DNA from: an uncultured Hyphomicrobiales bacterium
GTDB lineage: Bacteria; Pseudomonadota; Alphaproteobacteria; Rhizobiales; Xanthobacteraceae
Reading direction: 5' to 3'
Length of the DNA: 35,378 nt
Assembly: GCA_903839845.1 (NCBI GenBank)
Contig: CAIMEA010000022.1
Coordinates: 1 to 35,378, forward strand
Every line of letters begins with the position of its first letter. Position 1 is the stretch's first letter. The notes under the pieces are model-generated. The model saw nothing but the letters and a program-made list of their open reading frames with translations, did not search any database and was not told where the DNA came from. Shown one piece after another: positions 16,100 to 25,383 of this stretch. The position numbers were made by a program, and so were the translations under genes.

Positions 16100-16819
16100 T
16101 TACGCACTTCGAGAGGAACTGCTGTCCAATTTCAGCGTTATGCCAAACACGTCCCGCAAGCCAATTTGTCCGGTCCGGGTCACTTGCACCGCCCGTGTGT
16201 TACGGTTTCGTTGAAGCCAGCCAAGCTCCAGACAACGCCGCCAGATTTCCGCGCCGATGAGACCCGCGATGTGATACCGGCGCTCGCTCCAATCGAGGCA
16301 CGGTCGGCAGAAAATTCGCCTGCTTCGAGATTTCGGTCTCAATTCCGCGCCAAAGTCGCGAAGGAAATGCGCACCCGAATCCGTTACTTCGCCACCTTCA
16401 TCGGTGAGAACAATATAGCCTTTGGCAACGAGCGCGTCGGCGATAGCCACGCCCAGTTGACCTGCCAAATGGTCGTAGCAGGTGCGCGCCATACGTAATC
16501 GATCATTTTGGATCGAACGTGGCTGATAGCGGGGCGGGGTCTCAAGGGCAGCAACCGCCTTGATGCTTTCCAGCATCTTCGCCACCAGGGGTGAAGCGAT
16601 GCGGTAATAGCGGTTTCGGCGTTTCTGCGTCACCGCGAGTAGCCGGGCGCCAATCAGCTTCTTGAGATGTCCGCTGGCGGTGGATTTGGAAATTCGCGCG
16701 AGCGCGCTGAGCTCACTAGCGGTCAAAGCCTGGCCGCCCATCAGCGCGGACAGCATCGTGGCCCGCGCGGTGTCGCCGACCAGCGCTGCCACCTCGACCA
16801 TATTTGCCGCCGCGACCAT
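16100..16819 (-). CDS. ArsR-type winged-helix transcriptional regulator
   Basis: A protein of about 239 residues with an N-terminal ArsR winged helix-turn-helix. After MVEVAALVGDTARATMLSALM come the recognition region ALTASELSALARISKSTASGHLKKLI and the wing RRNRYYRI. The C-terminal 130 residues are longer than in metal-sensing ArsR proteins and contain FCRPCLDWSERRYHIAG, seen in a subgroup of uncharacterised ArsR-like regulators. No metal-binding CxC pair is present in the DNA-binding helix. The ATG at 16819 is preferred; the frame extends to a TTG at 16918 that has no ribosome-binding site. It is divergent from the two RidA genes and probably controls them. Confidence 0.8.
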   Translation of the reverse strand: MVAAANMVEVAALVGDTARATMLSALMGGQALTASELSALARISKSTASGHLKKLIGARLLAVTQKRRNRYYRIASPLVAKMLESIKAVAALETPPRYQPRSIQNDRLRMARTCYDHLAGQLGVAIADALVAKGYIVLTDEGGEVTDSGAHFLRDFGAELRPKSRSRRIFCRPCLDWSERRYHIAGLIGAEIWRRCLELGWLQRNRNTRAVQVTRTGQIGLRDVFGITLKLDSSSSRSA

Positions 16820-16912
16820 GGGCAGTTCTATCGCGGCAGTCTTAGCCTCGGCAAGCAGCGACAGTTCGGTATCAGCCGAACCATCCGGCGGGTAGCTCGC
16901 GATAGGGTGCAA

Positions 16913-16928
16913 CCTCAATTAACCGAGG
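16913..16928. promoter_or_regulatory. Operator candidate between the ArsR-type and RidA genes
   Basis: CCTCAATTAACCGAGG is symmetrical at 12 of 16 positions with an AT centre. It ends six bases before the first RidA ATG and overlaps its GAGG ribosome-binding site, a position where a bound repressor would block expression. Confidence 0.35.
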
Positions 16929-16934
16929 TGCGAC

Positions 16935-17330
16935 ATGATCGAGCGATTACGCGTGGAGCCAATATCGAGCTATCTGGAAAGGCGCCGGAAAGGCCCGATC
17001 TTTCCGGTGATTGTCGCTAATGGCATTGTATATTTGTCCGGCCTGCCGCCGTTCGATCCCGAAACCGGCGATATCAGGCCGTTGCCGTTCGAGCGCCAGG
17101 CTGAAATCGTGCTCGATCAGATGAAGCACTGTTTGGAAGCGGCGGGATCGTCACTGGCACAAGTGGTCAAGTGCAATGTCTATTGCACACCCGAACCCTC
17201 GCACTTTGCTGCCTTTAACGACGTTTACGCGCGCTACTTCCCCAACGAATCGCCAACCCGAACTTTCGTGCATGTGCCGTCGTGGCATGGTCCGTTTGAC
17301 GTAGAAATCGACTGTGTCGCGATCGTTTGA
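16935..17330 (+). CDS. RidA-family protein, catalytic arginine present
   Basis: A 131-residue YjgF/YER057c/UK114 protein. RidA enzymes hydrolyse reactive enamines and imines made by PLP enzymes such as threonine dehydratase. The core strand ANGIVYLSGLPPFDPETGDI, the helix AEIVLDQMKHCLEAAGSSLAQVVKCNVY and the C-terminal strand VEIDCVAIV are typical. R109 (SPTRTFV) aligns with the catalytic R105 of E. coli RidA, while the second acidic position near the end is aspartate. GAGG lies six bases before the ATG. A second RidA gene follows after 57 bases, so they are probably one transcript under the divergent ArsR-type regulator. Confidence 0.9.
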   Translation: MIERLRVEPISSYLERRRKGPIFPVIVANGIVYLSGLPPFDPETGDIRPLPFERQAEIVLDQMKHCLEAAGSSLAQVVKCNVYCTPEPSHFAAFNDVYARYFPNESPTRTFVHVPSWHGPFDVEIDCVAIV

Positions 17331-17387
17331 AGAACTTACGCTAGATTCAAGACGCGCAATCTGACGTTTACTTAACAAGGATTTCCC

Positions 17388-17774
17388 ATGCCGAACAAAA
17401 TCCACGATATTGGCGTTGCCAAAAAGATAGGTCTCTACAGTGACGCGACGGAAGTACCCGCCAACAGTCGCTGGCTCTTCACGTCGGGGACACCCGGTTT
17501 GCCGTTGGATGGCCCACTGCCGTCCGATATTGTGGGACAGGCGGAGATAGCTTGGACACACATTGTGACGATGCTTGGTCACGCCGGGATGGGCGTCCAC
17601 GACCTGGTAAAGGTCACACATTATCTGACGCGTGCTTCCGATATCGCGGCCTACGTCAAGGTCCGTGCTCGTTTTCTCGGTGACGCTCGACCGGCAGCCA
17701 TGCTTCTCATCGTCCCGGAACTTGTTCGTCCAGAGTTCTTGCTTGAGATAGAGGCTTACGCTGCAAAGTCGTAA
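17388..17774 (+). CDS. RidA-family protein lacking the catalytic arginine
   Basis: A 128-residue member of the same superfamily as the preceding gene but clearly diverged: WLFTSGTPGLPLDGPLP, AEIAWTHIVTMLGHAGMGVHDLVKVTHYLT and FLLEIEAYA are the family blocks. The catalytic arginine of RidA (PARS in E. coli) is alanine here (RPAAM, A104). It therefore belongs to one of the Rid groups without demonstrated imine deaminase activity, perhaps binding another small molecule or pairing with the upstream RidA in a mixed trimer. AAGGA precedes the ATG. Base composition is lower in GC than the neighbouring gln genes. Confidence 0.88.
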   Translation: MPNKIHDIGVAKKIGLYSDATEVPANSRWLFTSGTPGLPLDGPLPSDIVGQAEIAWTHIVTMLGHAGMGVHDLVKVTHYLTRASDIAAYVKVRARFLGDARPAAMLLIVPELVRPEFLLEIEAYAAKS

Positions 17775-17836
17775 AAGGCGCGAACGTTGATCTGGCACGG
17801 GCGAAAAACCGCGCCGTGGACTATGAATGATTGCGC

Positions 17837-18766
17837 CTATGCGCCGAAGATCGACCAGTTCATCCGCTTGCTAAGCGCCTCAAGCGCGACCCGGCCGAGA
17901 TGCGAATTGCCGGCTGCATCGAGACCGGGCGACCAGACGGCTATCGAAGCTTTGCCCGGCGCGATGGCCAAAATTCCGCCGCCGACGCCGCTCTTGCCCG
18001 GCAGGCCGACGCGATAGGCGAATTCGCCGGAGCCGTCATAGTGGCCGCAGGTCAGCATCACCGCGTTAATGCGCCGCGCGCGCTCGGGCTGGATCACCTG
18101 CAATCCCGTCTTCGGATGGCAGCCGGACTGCGCCAGGTAGCGCCCGGCCATGGCGAGCTGTTTGCACGACATGGCGATGGCGCACTGGTGGAAATAGACC
18201 CCTAACGTCAGTTCGACCGGATTGTCCAAGACGCCGAAGGATTTCATGTAATTGGCGAGCGCCGCGTTGCGAAAACCGGTGCGCTGCTCGGACGCCGCGA
18301 CCGCCTCGTCGATGATGATGTCGGTATCGTCGGCGAGAAAGCGCATGAAGGACAGGATTTCGCCGAGCGCCTCGCGCGGCTGATGGCCGGATAAAATCAT
18401 ATCGGTGACGGCAATGGCGCCAGCATTGATGAAGGGATTGCGCGGGATGCCTTGCTCGCGCTCCAACTGGACGATCGAATTGAACGGTGAACCGGACGGT
18501 TCGCGGCCAACGCGCCGCCACAGCCGGTCGCCATAGCGGCCGAGAGCGAGCGTCAGTGTGAACACCTTCGACACGCTCTGGATCGAAAACGGCATGTCGC
18601 TGTCGCCGCCGGTCGCAATGGTGCCGTCCGCCGCGACGACGGCGATGCCGAAGTGCTTGGCGTCGACGCGGGCCAGTTCGGGAATGTAATGCGCCACCGC
18701 GCCACGGTCGCTGCGTGCGCGCATTTCGGCGGCGATGGCGGAGACGGTGTCTTTGAGATTTGGCAT
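17837..18766 (-). CDS. glsA: Glutaminase
   Basis: Hydrolyses glutamine to glutamate and ammonia. The 309-residue protein is a serine-dependent glutaminase of the beta-lactamase fold: the nucleophile S64 and K67 are in [10 protein letters not shown], and [32 protein letters not shown] and [10 protein letters not shown] are conserved blocks. The length is normal (E. coli YneH has 308). The ATG at 18766 is preferred over an in-frame GTG six bases upstream. It follows glnA on the same strand but a strong terminator lies between, so it likely has its own promoter. Beside two glutamine synthetases it would close a glutamine cycle, perhaps for acid or ammonia balance. Confidence 0.94.
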   Translation of the reverse strand: MPNLKDTVSAIAAEMRARSDRGAVAHYIPELARVDAKHFGIAVVAADGTIATGGDSDMPFSIQSVSKVFTLTLALGRYGDRLWRRVGREPSGSPFNSIVQLEREQGIPRNPFINAGAIAVTDMILSGHQPREALGEILSFMRFLADDTDIIIDEAVAASEQRTGFRNAALANYMKSFGVLDNPVELTLGVYFHQCAIAMSCKQLAMAGRYLAQSGCHPKTGLQVIQPERARRINAVMLTCGHYDGSGEFAYRVGLPGKSGVGGGILAIAPGKASIAVWSPGLDAAGNSHLGRVALEALSKRMNWSIFGA

Positions 18767-18812
18767 TCTCACTTACTCTAGCGGGCAGCGGCCTCAATTC
18801 ATCTTAGACCTT

Positions 18813-18842
18813 AGAAAAAGGGCGCTCCGTGAGGAGCGCCCT
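18813..18842 (-). terminator. Rho-independent terminator after glnA
   Basis: On the minus strand a perfect ten-base stem AGGGCGCTCC / GGAGCGCCCT (loop TCAC) followed by TTTTTCT. It separates the glnB-glnA transcript from glsA. Confidence 0.92.
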
Positions 18843-18872
18843 GATCGTTGTTTGCCGAGAGATGATCGGCGC

Positions 18873-20282
18873 TTACGCCGAATAGTACATCTCGTATTCG
18901 ACCGGATGCGGCGTGTGCTCGAAGCGGATGACTTCGGTCATCTTCAGCTCGATGTAGCTGTCGATGAAGTCGTCGTCGAATACGCCGCCGGCTTTCAGGA
19001 ACTCGCGATCCTTGTCGAGGCTGTCGAGCGCTTCGCGCAACGAACCGCACACGGTCGGGATCTGCTTCAGTTCGGCCTTGGGCAGATCGTAGAGATCCTT
19101 GTCCATCGGCTCGCCCGGATGCAGCTTGTTCTTGATGCCGTCAATGCCGGCCATCAACAGCGCGGCGAAGCCGAGATACGGATTGGCGAGCGGATCGGGG
19201 AAACGGACCTCGACGCGCTTGGCCTTCGGGCTCTCGGTGTAGGGGATGCGGCACGACGCCGAACGGTTGCGCGCCGAATAAGCGAGCAGCACCGGCGCCT
19301 CGAAGCCCGGCACCAGACGCTTGTAGGAGTTGGTGGTCGGGTTGGTGAAGGCGTTGATCGCCTTGGCATGCTTGATGACGCCGGCGATGTAGGACAGGCA
19401 CATGTCCGAGAGACCGGCGTACTTGTCGCCGGCGAACATCGGCTTGCCGTCCTTCCAGATCGACTGGTGGCAGTGCATGCCCGAGCCGTTGTCGCCGTAG
19501 ATCGGCTTCGGCATGAAGGTTGCGGTCTTGCCGTAGATCTGCGCCACCTGGTGGATGCAGTACTTGTAGACCTGCATCATGTCGGCCATCTGCGTCATCG
19601 GCGAGAACTTGAGGCCGAGTTCGTGCTGGGCGGAGGCCACTTCGTGGTGATGCTTTTCAACCTTGGCGCCCATGCGGGCCATCGCGCCTAACATTTCCGA
19701 GCGCATGTCCTGCGCCGAGTCCTGCGGCGGCACCGGGAAGTAGCCCTTCTTGACGCCGACGCGGTGGCCGAGATTGCCGCCTTCGTAATCGGTGTCGGAA
19801 TTGGTCGGCAGTTCGATCGAGTCGACCTTGAAGCCGGTGTTGTACATATCGGCTTTATACTTGACGTCGTCGAACACGAAGAACTCGGCTTCCGGTCCGA
19901 AATAGATGGTGTCGCCGAGACCCATCGACTTCACCAGAGCCTCGGCCTTCTTGCACATGCCGCGCGGATCGCGGTTGTAGGATTCGCCGGTGGTCGGCTC
20001 GAGCACATCGCAGACCAGGACGAGGGTGGTCTCGGCAAAGAACGGATCGATGCAGGCCGAGGCCGGGTCCGGCATCAGGCACATGTCGGATTCGTTGATC
20101 GCCTTCCAGCCGGCGATCGACGAGCCGTCGAACATCTGGCCTTCCGAGAACGTGTCTTCTTCGATCATGCCGACGTCGAAAGTGACATGCTGCCACTTGC
20201 CGCGCGGATCGGTGAAGCGGAAATCGACGTATTTGACGTCGTTATCCTTGATCAACTTCATGACATTCTTGGCTGTCGTCAT
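18873..20282 (-). CDS. glnA: Glutamine synthetase type I
   Basis: The dodecameric bacterial glutamine synthetase, main enzyme of ammonia assimilation. The 469-residue protein starts [32 protein letters not shown] and carries [34 protein letters not shown] and [11 protein letters not shown]. The adenylylation site Y398 in KDLYDLP is intact, so activity should be switched off by GlnE under nitrogen excess. It is the second gene of glnB-glnA, 55 bases after glnB, with GGGGAAA before the ATG. A sigma-54-type promoter precedes glnB. The organism thus carries both GSI and GSII. Confidence 0.98.
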   Translation of the reverse strand: MTTAKNVMKLIKDNDVKYVDFRFTDPRGKWQHVTFDVGMIEEDTFSEGQMFDGSSIAGWKAINESDMCLMPDPASACIDPFFAETTLVLVCDVLEPTTGESYNRDPRGMCKKAEALVKSMGLGDTIYFGPEAEFFVFDDVKYKADMYNTGFKVDSIELPTNSDTDYEGGNLGHRVGVKKGYFPVPPQDSAQDMRSEMLGAMARMGAKVEKHHHEVASAQHELGLKFSPMTQMADMMQVYKYCIHQVAQIYGKTATFMPKPIYGDNGSGMHCHQSIWKDGKPMFAGDKYAGLSDMCLSYIAGVIKHAKAINAFTNPTTNSYKRLVPGFEAPVLLAYSARNRSASCRIPYTESPKAKRVEVRFPDPLANPYLGFAALLMAGIDGIKNKLHPGEPMDKDLYDLPKAELKQIPTVCGSLREALDSLDKDREFLKAGGVFDDDFIDSYIELKMTEVIRFEHTPHPVEYEMYYSA

Positions 20283-20337
20283 GGGTAGCGTTTCCCCTTA
20301 CTGGCTGGAAGTTTCAGGGGGGACATTTGGCCAGCCG

Positions 20338-20676
<339 letters not shown>

Positions 20677-20760
20677 TTACGAAATCTTTCTCCCCGGACC
20701 GGTGACTTGGTCGCTTGAATTCGCCGCGTGCTGCCGCGCTGAACGTTCGCGGCTAAGTTA

Positions 20761-20775
20761 GCAGGTCTTGTGCCA
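20761..20775 (-). promoter_or_regulatory. Sigma-54 (RpoN) promoter of glnB-glnA
   Basis: On the minus strand TGGCAC (20775-20770), five bases, then CTGC (20764-20761): exact -24 element and correct GG/GC spacing, with one change in TTGC. The start site would be near 20749, about 73 bases before the glnB ATG. Confidence 0.75.
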
Positions 20776-20858
20776 ACCCGGTGGTGACGCAAAAGCTATG
20801 TCGCGGCAATGGTTTGTATGGTGGGCCGGCACACGATACCGCAACTGCCTAAATGTCG

Positions 20859-20877
20859 ATGCCCGATGGTTGGGCAT
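20859..20877. promoter_or_regulatory. Possible NtrC enhancer site for glnB-glnA
   Basis: A perfect inverted repeat ATGCCC-N7-GGGCAT. Its core TGC-N11-GCA has the NtrC half-site spacing. The centre is about 119 bases upstream of the predicted glnB start site, in the usual enhancer range. It also lies about 100 bases before the divergent nnr gene. Confidence 0.45.
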
Positions 20878-20972
20878 AATGCATAAATAATGGACAGCAG
20901 CCAAGTTCATGTTGCGGCGCAGCGGGTTGTCGCGAATTGTCGGTTCCAGGACGGACCGTTAGGGTCAGCGGC

Positions 20973-22481
20973 ATGAACGAGCTTCTGACCACCGACGAGA
21001 TGGCGCAAGCCGACCGGCTGACCATCGCCGGCGGCATGCCAGGCATCGAGCTGATGGAGCGCGCGGGGATCGCGGTCGCCGAGCTTGCCGACCGGATTGC
21101 CAAGCCGCCGGCGCGCATCGTCGTCGTCGCCGGGCCCGGCAACAATGGCGGCGACGGCTTCGTGGCGGCGCGGCATCTGGCCGAGCACGCTTACTTTGAG
21201 GTGCGCGTCAGCTTCGTCGGCGACAAAAGCAAACTGCGCGGCGATGCGGCGATTGCCGCCGAGCGCTGGAAGGGTCCGGTCGATGCGGCCGCGCCCGAGC
21301 AGCTCTCCGGCTGCGGTCTTATCGTCGATGCGCTGTTCGGTGCTGGCCTCGACCGCGAAGTGACCGGGCCGGCGCGGGCGATGATCGAGGCGATGAACGC
21401 CGCCGGCGGCCCGGTGATCGCGGTCGATCTGCCCAGCGGCATCAATGGCACGACCGGCGCGGTGATGGGCGTGGCGGTCAAGGCCAGCCACACGGTGACC
21501 TTCTTCCGCCGCAAGCCCGGCCATCTTTTGCTGCCGGGTCGGCTGCATTGCGGCGCGGTGACGGTGGCCGATATCGGTATTCCGGACAAAGTGCTGACGA
21601 CGATCAAACCGCAATCCTTTGCCAACGGACCGCGGCTTTGGGGCGATCGGTTTCCGATCCCCAGACCGGAGAACCACAAATATGCCCGGGGCCATGCCGT
21701 GGCGGTCTCCGGCGGTCTGTCGAGCACCGGCGCGGGACGGCTGGCGGCGCGCGGCGCGTTGCGGGCAGGGGCGGGACTCGTGACCATCGCCAGCCCGCGC
21801 GAGGCTTTGGCGGTCAACGCGGCGGCGAGCCTCGCCGTGATGGTGCGGCCGGTCGATGGCGCGGCCGAACTGACGGCGTTGCTGGACGACCGGCGGCTCA
21901 ACGCGGTGGTGCTGGGGCCGGGCGGTGGCGTCGGCCAGGTGATGCGGGAAATGGTGCTGGCGGCGATCGCCAGCGCGGCGGCGGTGGTGCTGGACGCCGA
22001 TGCGCTCAACAGCTTCGCCGAGATGCCGGAGGCGCTGTTCGCGGCGATCAAAACCCGGCGTCAAAGCGGCGTTGTTCTAACGCCACACGAAGGTGAATTC
22101 ACACGATTATTCAATTTAGTATCTAATATTTCTAAAGTTCATTCAAAGCTTGAGCAAGCCCGTGCGGCGGCGCGCGCCAGCGGCGCCGTCGTGCTGCTCA
22201 AGGGCGCCGATACCGTGGTCGCCGCGCCGGACGGCCGGGCCGCGATCGCGGACAATGCGCCGCCTTACCTTGCCACCGCCGGGGCCGGCGACGTGCTGGC
22301 CGGGATGATCGCCGGCCTTCTCGCTCAGGGGATGGCGCCATTCGAGGCGGCCAGCGCCGCGGTCTGGCTGCATGGCGAGGCGGCGACGAGTTTCGGCCCC
22401 GGCCTGATCGCCGAGGATCTGCCGGACGCCTTGCCCGCTGTCTATCGCCGGCTGTTGGCCGATCTGGCGCCGCGCTCTTGA
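20973..22481 (+). CDS. nnr: Bifunctional NAD(P)H-hydrate epimerase / ADP-dependent dehydratase
   Basis: Repairs hydrated NAD(P)H (NAD(P)HX). The 502-residue protein joins the NnrE epimerase domain (about residues 1-210; VVVAGPGNNGGDGFVAARHL near 50-69) and the NnrD ribokinase-like dehydratase domain (about 225-495; VLTPHEGEFTRLF and TAGAGDVLAGMIAGLLAQG). The ATG at 20973 is chosen; an in-frame TTG 36 bases upstream adds nothing conserved. It is divergent from glnB, a placement I recall from other Hyphomicrobiales. Codons 377-394 (22101-22154) are strikingly AT-rich, with two TTA leucine codons, unlike the rest of the gene. Confidence 0.93.
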   Translation: MNELLTTDEMAQADRLTIAGGMPGIELMERAGIAVAELADRIAKPPARIVVVAGPGNNGGDGFVAARHLAEHAYFEVRVSFVGDKSKLRGDAAIAAERWKGPVDAAAPEQLSGCGLIVDALFGAGLDREVTGPARAMIEAMNAAGGPVIAVDLPSGINGTTGAVMGVAVKASHTVTFFRRKPGHLLLPGRLHCGAVTVADIGIPDKVLTTIKPQSFANGPRLWGDRFPIPRPENHKYARGHAVAVSGGLSSTGAGRLAARGALRAGAGLVTIASPREALAVNAAASLAVMVRPVDGAAELTALLDDRRLNAVVLGPGGGVGQVMREMVLAAIASAAAVVLDADALNSFAEMPEALFAAIKTRRQSGVVLTPHEGEFTRLFNLVSNISKVHSKLEQARAAARASGAVVLLKGADTVVAAPDGRAAIADNAPPYLATAGAGDVLAGMIAGLLAQGMAPFEAASAAVWLHGEAATSFGPGLIAEDLPDALPAVYRRLLADLAPRS

Positions 22482-22540
22482 GTGCGGCCGTTAGCCACCC
22501 ATTTTAAGGCAGCGGCGGGATTTTTGCGTGCTATAAGCCC

Positions 22541-22564
22541 GCCGCCCGCAAGGCGGCTGTTTGT
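22541..22564 (+). terminator. Probable terminator after nnr
   Basis: GCCGCC-CGCAA-GGCGGC followed by TGTTTGTG, about 60 bases after the nnr stop. The T-run is poor, so this is a weak call. Confidence 0.4.
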
Positions 22565-22651
22565 GCCTTGCCCGATGCGGCCCGGCGCGTTATGCCCCGG
22601 CCCAAGGAACGTTCTAAGAAGTTCTCGGAATACGTCTTTTGACGGCCCTTT

Positions 22652-22736
<85 letters not shown>

Positions 22737-22741
22737 GCAAG

Positions 22742-22773
22742 GTCTTCAAGTCTGACGAAACCGTTTTGAAGAC
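22742..22773 (+). other. Inverted repeat between tRNA-Leu and tig
   Basis: GTCTTCAA (22742-22749) pairs with TTGAAGAC (22766-22773) around 16 bases, starting five bases after the tRNA CCA. It may be a processing or partial termination structure for the tRNA transcript; there is no T-run. Confidence 0.4.
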
Positions 22774-22868
22774 AACGCGGGTAGGGCCCCGCGTCCCGAC
22801 ACCTCCGGCGCGCCTCGCCGCATATCAACTGCCGGCGCCGCGCGCGTGACAAGCAACGAAGTGAGATC

Positions 22869-24224
22869 ATGCAGGTTACCGAAACACTGTCCGAAGGCCT
22901 CAAGCGCGAATTTGCTGTGGTCGTTCCCGCCGCCGAACTCGAAGCCAAGGTCAGTTCGCGCCTGGACGAGCTGAAGGATCGCGTGAAGATCAACGGTTTT
23001 CGCCCGGGCAAGGTGCCGGTCGCCCATCTCAAGCGCGTCTATGGCCGTTCCGCCATGGCGGAAGTGATCGAAGCGACCATTCGCGACACCAATAACCAGA
23101 TCGTCAGCGAGCACGGCTTCAAGCTGGCTTCCGATCCGAAGGTGACGCCGCCGATCGATGAAGCCGCGTTTGAAAAGCTGGCCGCCGGCGCCACCGATCT
23201 CAGCTACACCATGGCGGTGGAGATCGTGCCGGAAATCAAGCTCGCCGATTTCAAGACCATCAAGCTCACCCGCTTGACCAGCGACGTTGCCGACGCCGAG
23301 ATCGACGAGAGCATTGCCCGCATCGTCGATCAGAACCGTCCCTACGCGCCCAAGGCCGAGGGCGAGAAGGCGGCGAGCGGCGACCGCGTCAACATTTCTT
23401 TTGTCGGCACCATCGGCGGCGTGCCGTTCGAAGGCGGCACCGGCGACGACATCGCCGTGCAGATCGGCTCGAACACTTTCATCCCCGGCTTCGAGGAACA
23501 GCTCATCGGCATCGGTGCCGGCGAACACCGCACCGTCAAGGCGACGTTCCCGGCCGCCTATGGCAATGCCGAACTGGCCGGCAAGGAAGCCGAATTCGCA
23601 GTCACCGCCAAATCGATCGAAGCGCCCGGCGCCATCACGGTCGACGATGAATTCGCCAAATCGCTCGGCCTCGACTCGCTCGCCAAGCTGCGCGACGCGG
23701 TCAAGGATCGCGTCGGCCGCGACCAGCAGGCCGCGTCGCGCCAGAAGCTCAAGCGGGCGCTGCTCGACGAACTCGACAAGGCGCACAAATTCGATCCGCC
23801 GCCGACCATGGTGGAAGACGAATTCAGCCGCGTCTGGAGTTCGGTGAACGAGGAACTGGCCAGCGAGAAAAAGACTTTCGCGGACGAGAATACCACCGAG
23901 GAAAAGGCGCGCGACGAATACCGCGCCATCGCCGCCCGCCGCGTGCGGCTCGGCCTGGTGCTCGCCGAGATCGGCGAGAAGAACAATATCACCGTCACCG
24001 ACGAGGAACTCAGCCGCGCCATCGCCGAGCGGGCGCGTCAGTTCGCCGGCCAGGAGCAGCAAGTGTGGGAGTATTTCCGCAAGAACCCGCAGGCCGTTGC
24101 CTCGGTGCGGGCGCCGATCTTCGAGGAAAAGGTGGTCGACTTCATCGTCGAACTGGCCGACGTCACCGACAAGAAGGTATCGCGCGAGGAGTTGCTCAAG
24201 CCGGACGACGAATCAGTCGCCTGA
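22869..24224 (+). CDS. tig: Trigger factor (ribosome-bound chaperone and prolyl isomerase)
   Basis: Binds at the ribosome exit tunnel and folds nascent chains. The 451-residue protein has the ribosome-binding N-domain with the signature GFRPGKVP (about residues 43-50), an FKBP-type prolyl isomerase domain (about 155-240; [37 protein letters not shown]), and a long helical C-terminal chaperone domain with the closing [29 protein letters not shown] precedes the ATG. It heads the tig-clpP-clpX-lon block found in most proteobacteria. The intergap to clpP is 200 bases, so clpP may have its own promoter. Confidence 0.97.
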   Translation: MQVTETLSEGLKREFAVVVPAAELEAKVSSRLDELKDRVKINGFRPGKVPVAHLKRVYGRSAMAEVIEATIRDTNNQIVSEHGFKLASDPKVTPPIDEAAFEKLAAGATDLSYTMAVEIVPEIKLADFKTIKLTRLTSDVADAEIDESIARIVDQNRPYAPKAEGEKAASGDRVNISFVGTIGGVPFEGGTGDDIAVQIGSNTFIPGFEEQLIGIGAGEHRTVKATFPAAYGNAELAGKEAEFAVTAKSIEAPGAITVDDEFAKSLGLDSLAKLRDAVKDRVGRDQQAASRQKLKRALLDELDKAHKFDPPPTMVEDEFSRVWSSVNEELASEKKTFADENTTEEKARDEYRAIAARRVRLGLVLAEIGEKNNITVTDEELSRAIAERARQFAGQEQQVWEYFRKNPQAVASVRAPIFEEKVVDFIVELADVTDKKVSREELLKPDDESVA

Positions 24225-24255
24225 CCCAACCGCGCATCTTTGTACAGCGACTTGT

Positions 24256-24308
24256 GACGGAGCCTTAACGGTCTCCGTCATTCGTCTGTCTGGTGCCCCG
24301 TTTGGGGC
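24256..24308 (+). terminator. Two small hairpins between tig and clpP
   Basis: GACGGAG / CTCCGTC (24256-24262 with 24273-24279) and GCCCC-GTTT-GGGGC (24295-24308). Neither has a proper T-run, so they may attenuate rather than end tig transcription. Confidence 0.3.
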
Positions 24309-24424
24309 TTGCGTAAAGGCCGTGGCGAAAATAGATCATCGCCATGCGGGTTGCGGCTAATCTGGCCGGAATGATTCGCGCCGCTTCGCCTATTAAAGCC
24401 GAGCGCTTTGCCTTTGGAGCCGAA

Positions 24425-25057
24425 ATGAGAGATCCGGTCGATACCTACATGAACCTCGTGCCGATGGTGGTCGAGCAGACCAACCGCGGCGAACGGGCCT
24501 ACGACATCTTTTCTCGGTTGTTGAAGGAACGGATCATCTTCATCACCGGTCCGATCGAAGACAGCATGGCGACTTTGGTCGTCGCCCAGCTTCTGTTCCT
24601 CGAGGCGGAAAATCCGAAAAAAGAAATCTCGATGTACATCAACTCGCCGGGCGGCGTGGTGACGTCGGGCATGGCGATTTACGACACGATGCAGTTCATC
24701 CGGCCGCAGGTTGCGACCTTGTGCGTCGGCCAGGCCGCCTCGATGGGCTCGCTCCTGCTCGCCGCCGGCGCCAAGGACATGCGCTTTGCGCTGCCGAACG
24801 CTCGCATCATGGTGCATCAGCCGTCCGGCGGCTTTCAGGGCCAGGCGACGGATATCATGCTGCACGCACAGGAGATCCTCAATCTCAAGAAGCGCCTGAA
24901 CGAGATCTACGTTCACCACACCGGCCAGTCGCTCAAGAAGATCGAAGACGCGCTCGAGCGCGACTACTTCCTGACGTCGGAGATGGCCAAGGACTTCGGC
25001 ATTGTCGACAAGGTCATCGACAAGCGCCCGCAGGAAATGCTTCCCAAGCCGGCTTGA
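24425..25057 (+). CDS. clpP: ATP-dependent Clp protease proteolytic subunit
   Basis: The serine protease barrel of ClpXP/ClpAP. The 210-residue protein has the catalytic triad S106 (GQAASMGS), H131 (MVHQPSGG) and D180 (ERDYFLT). The start [31 protein letters not shown] is the usual alphaproteobacterial N-terminus, and GGAG lies five bases before this ATG. The open frame extends 27 codons further up but without a better start. ClpX, its unfoldase partner, follows after 326 bases. In Caulobacter ClpXP is essential for cell-cycle proteolysis; a similar role is likely here. Confidence 0.97.
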   Translation: MRDPVDTYMNLVPMVVEQTNRGERAYDIFSRLLKERIIFITGPIEDSMATLVVAQLLFLEAENPKKEISMYINSPGGVVTSGMAIYDTMQFIRPQVATLCVGQAASMGSLLLAAGAKDMRFALPNARIMVHQPSGGFQGQATDIMLHAQEILNLKKRLNEIYVHHTGQSLKKIEDALERDYFLTSEMAKDFGIVDKVIDKRPQEMLPKPA

Positions 25058-25383
25058 CCGCCGGCTTGATGGCCGGAAGGCGGGCGGGGGGGGGCCACAT
25101 GTGGTATTCCCGCCCGGCCGGGATCAGGGTTCATAAAGCGTGCATTTTTTGAACAATCTGGCGCCGCAGTATCGTTAATACATTCTTGATTGTCATGCCG
25201 TTAGCATGCTTCGCTGAGGATGTGGGAGTGTACCGGGGATCGCAGGCCTCCCGGATCGATTGGCCGCCGTGTCGGATATCCGGCGCGAAACTTGCTTCGT
25301 TGAAGTGGCGATGAGCGTTTTTGGTTCGCCGGCGGCGGAGGGTTCGAACGGGTCATGCTCGGTCGAGTGATACGGAGAATGGA
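25058..25383. other. clpP-clpX intergenic region
   Basis: No gene is seen in these 326 bases. They contain a run of nine G (25086-25094), an AT-rich segment at about 25140-25195 that is the likely clpX promoter area, and two small dyads: GTAT-CGTTA-ATAC (25169-25181) and CATGC-CGTTA-GCATG (25194-25208). The length suggests clpX has a promoter of its own, but no clear -35/-10 pair could be assigned. Confidence 0.5.

Noticed and set aside
16820-16918. N-terminal extension of the ArsR-type regulator from a TTG codon
   Set aside because: No ribosome-binding site, extra residues lie outside the winged-helix domain, and it would leave only 16 bases for the divergent promoters.
24225-24424. Heat-shock (RpoH) promoter of clpP
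   Set aside because: A CTTG element is present near 24251 but no matching CCCCAT-type -10 box at the proper distance, so no call is made.
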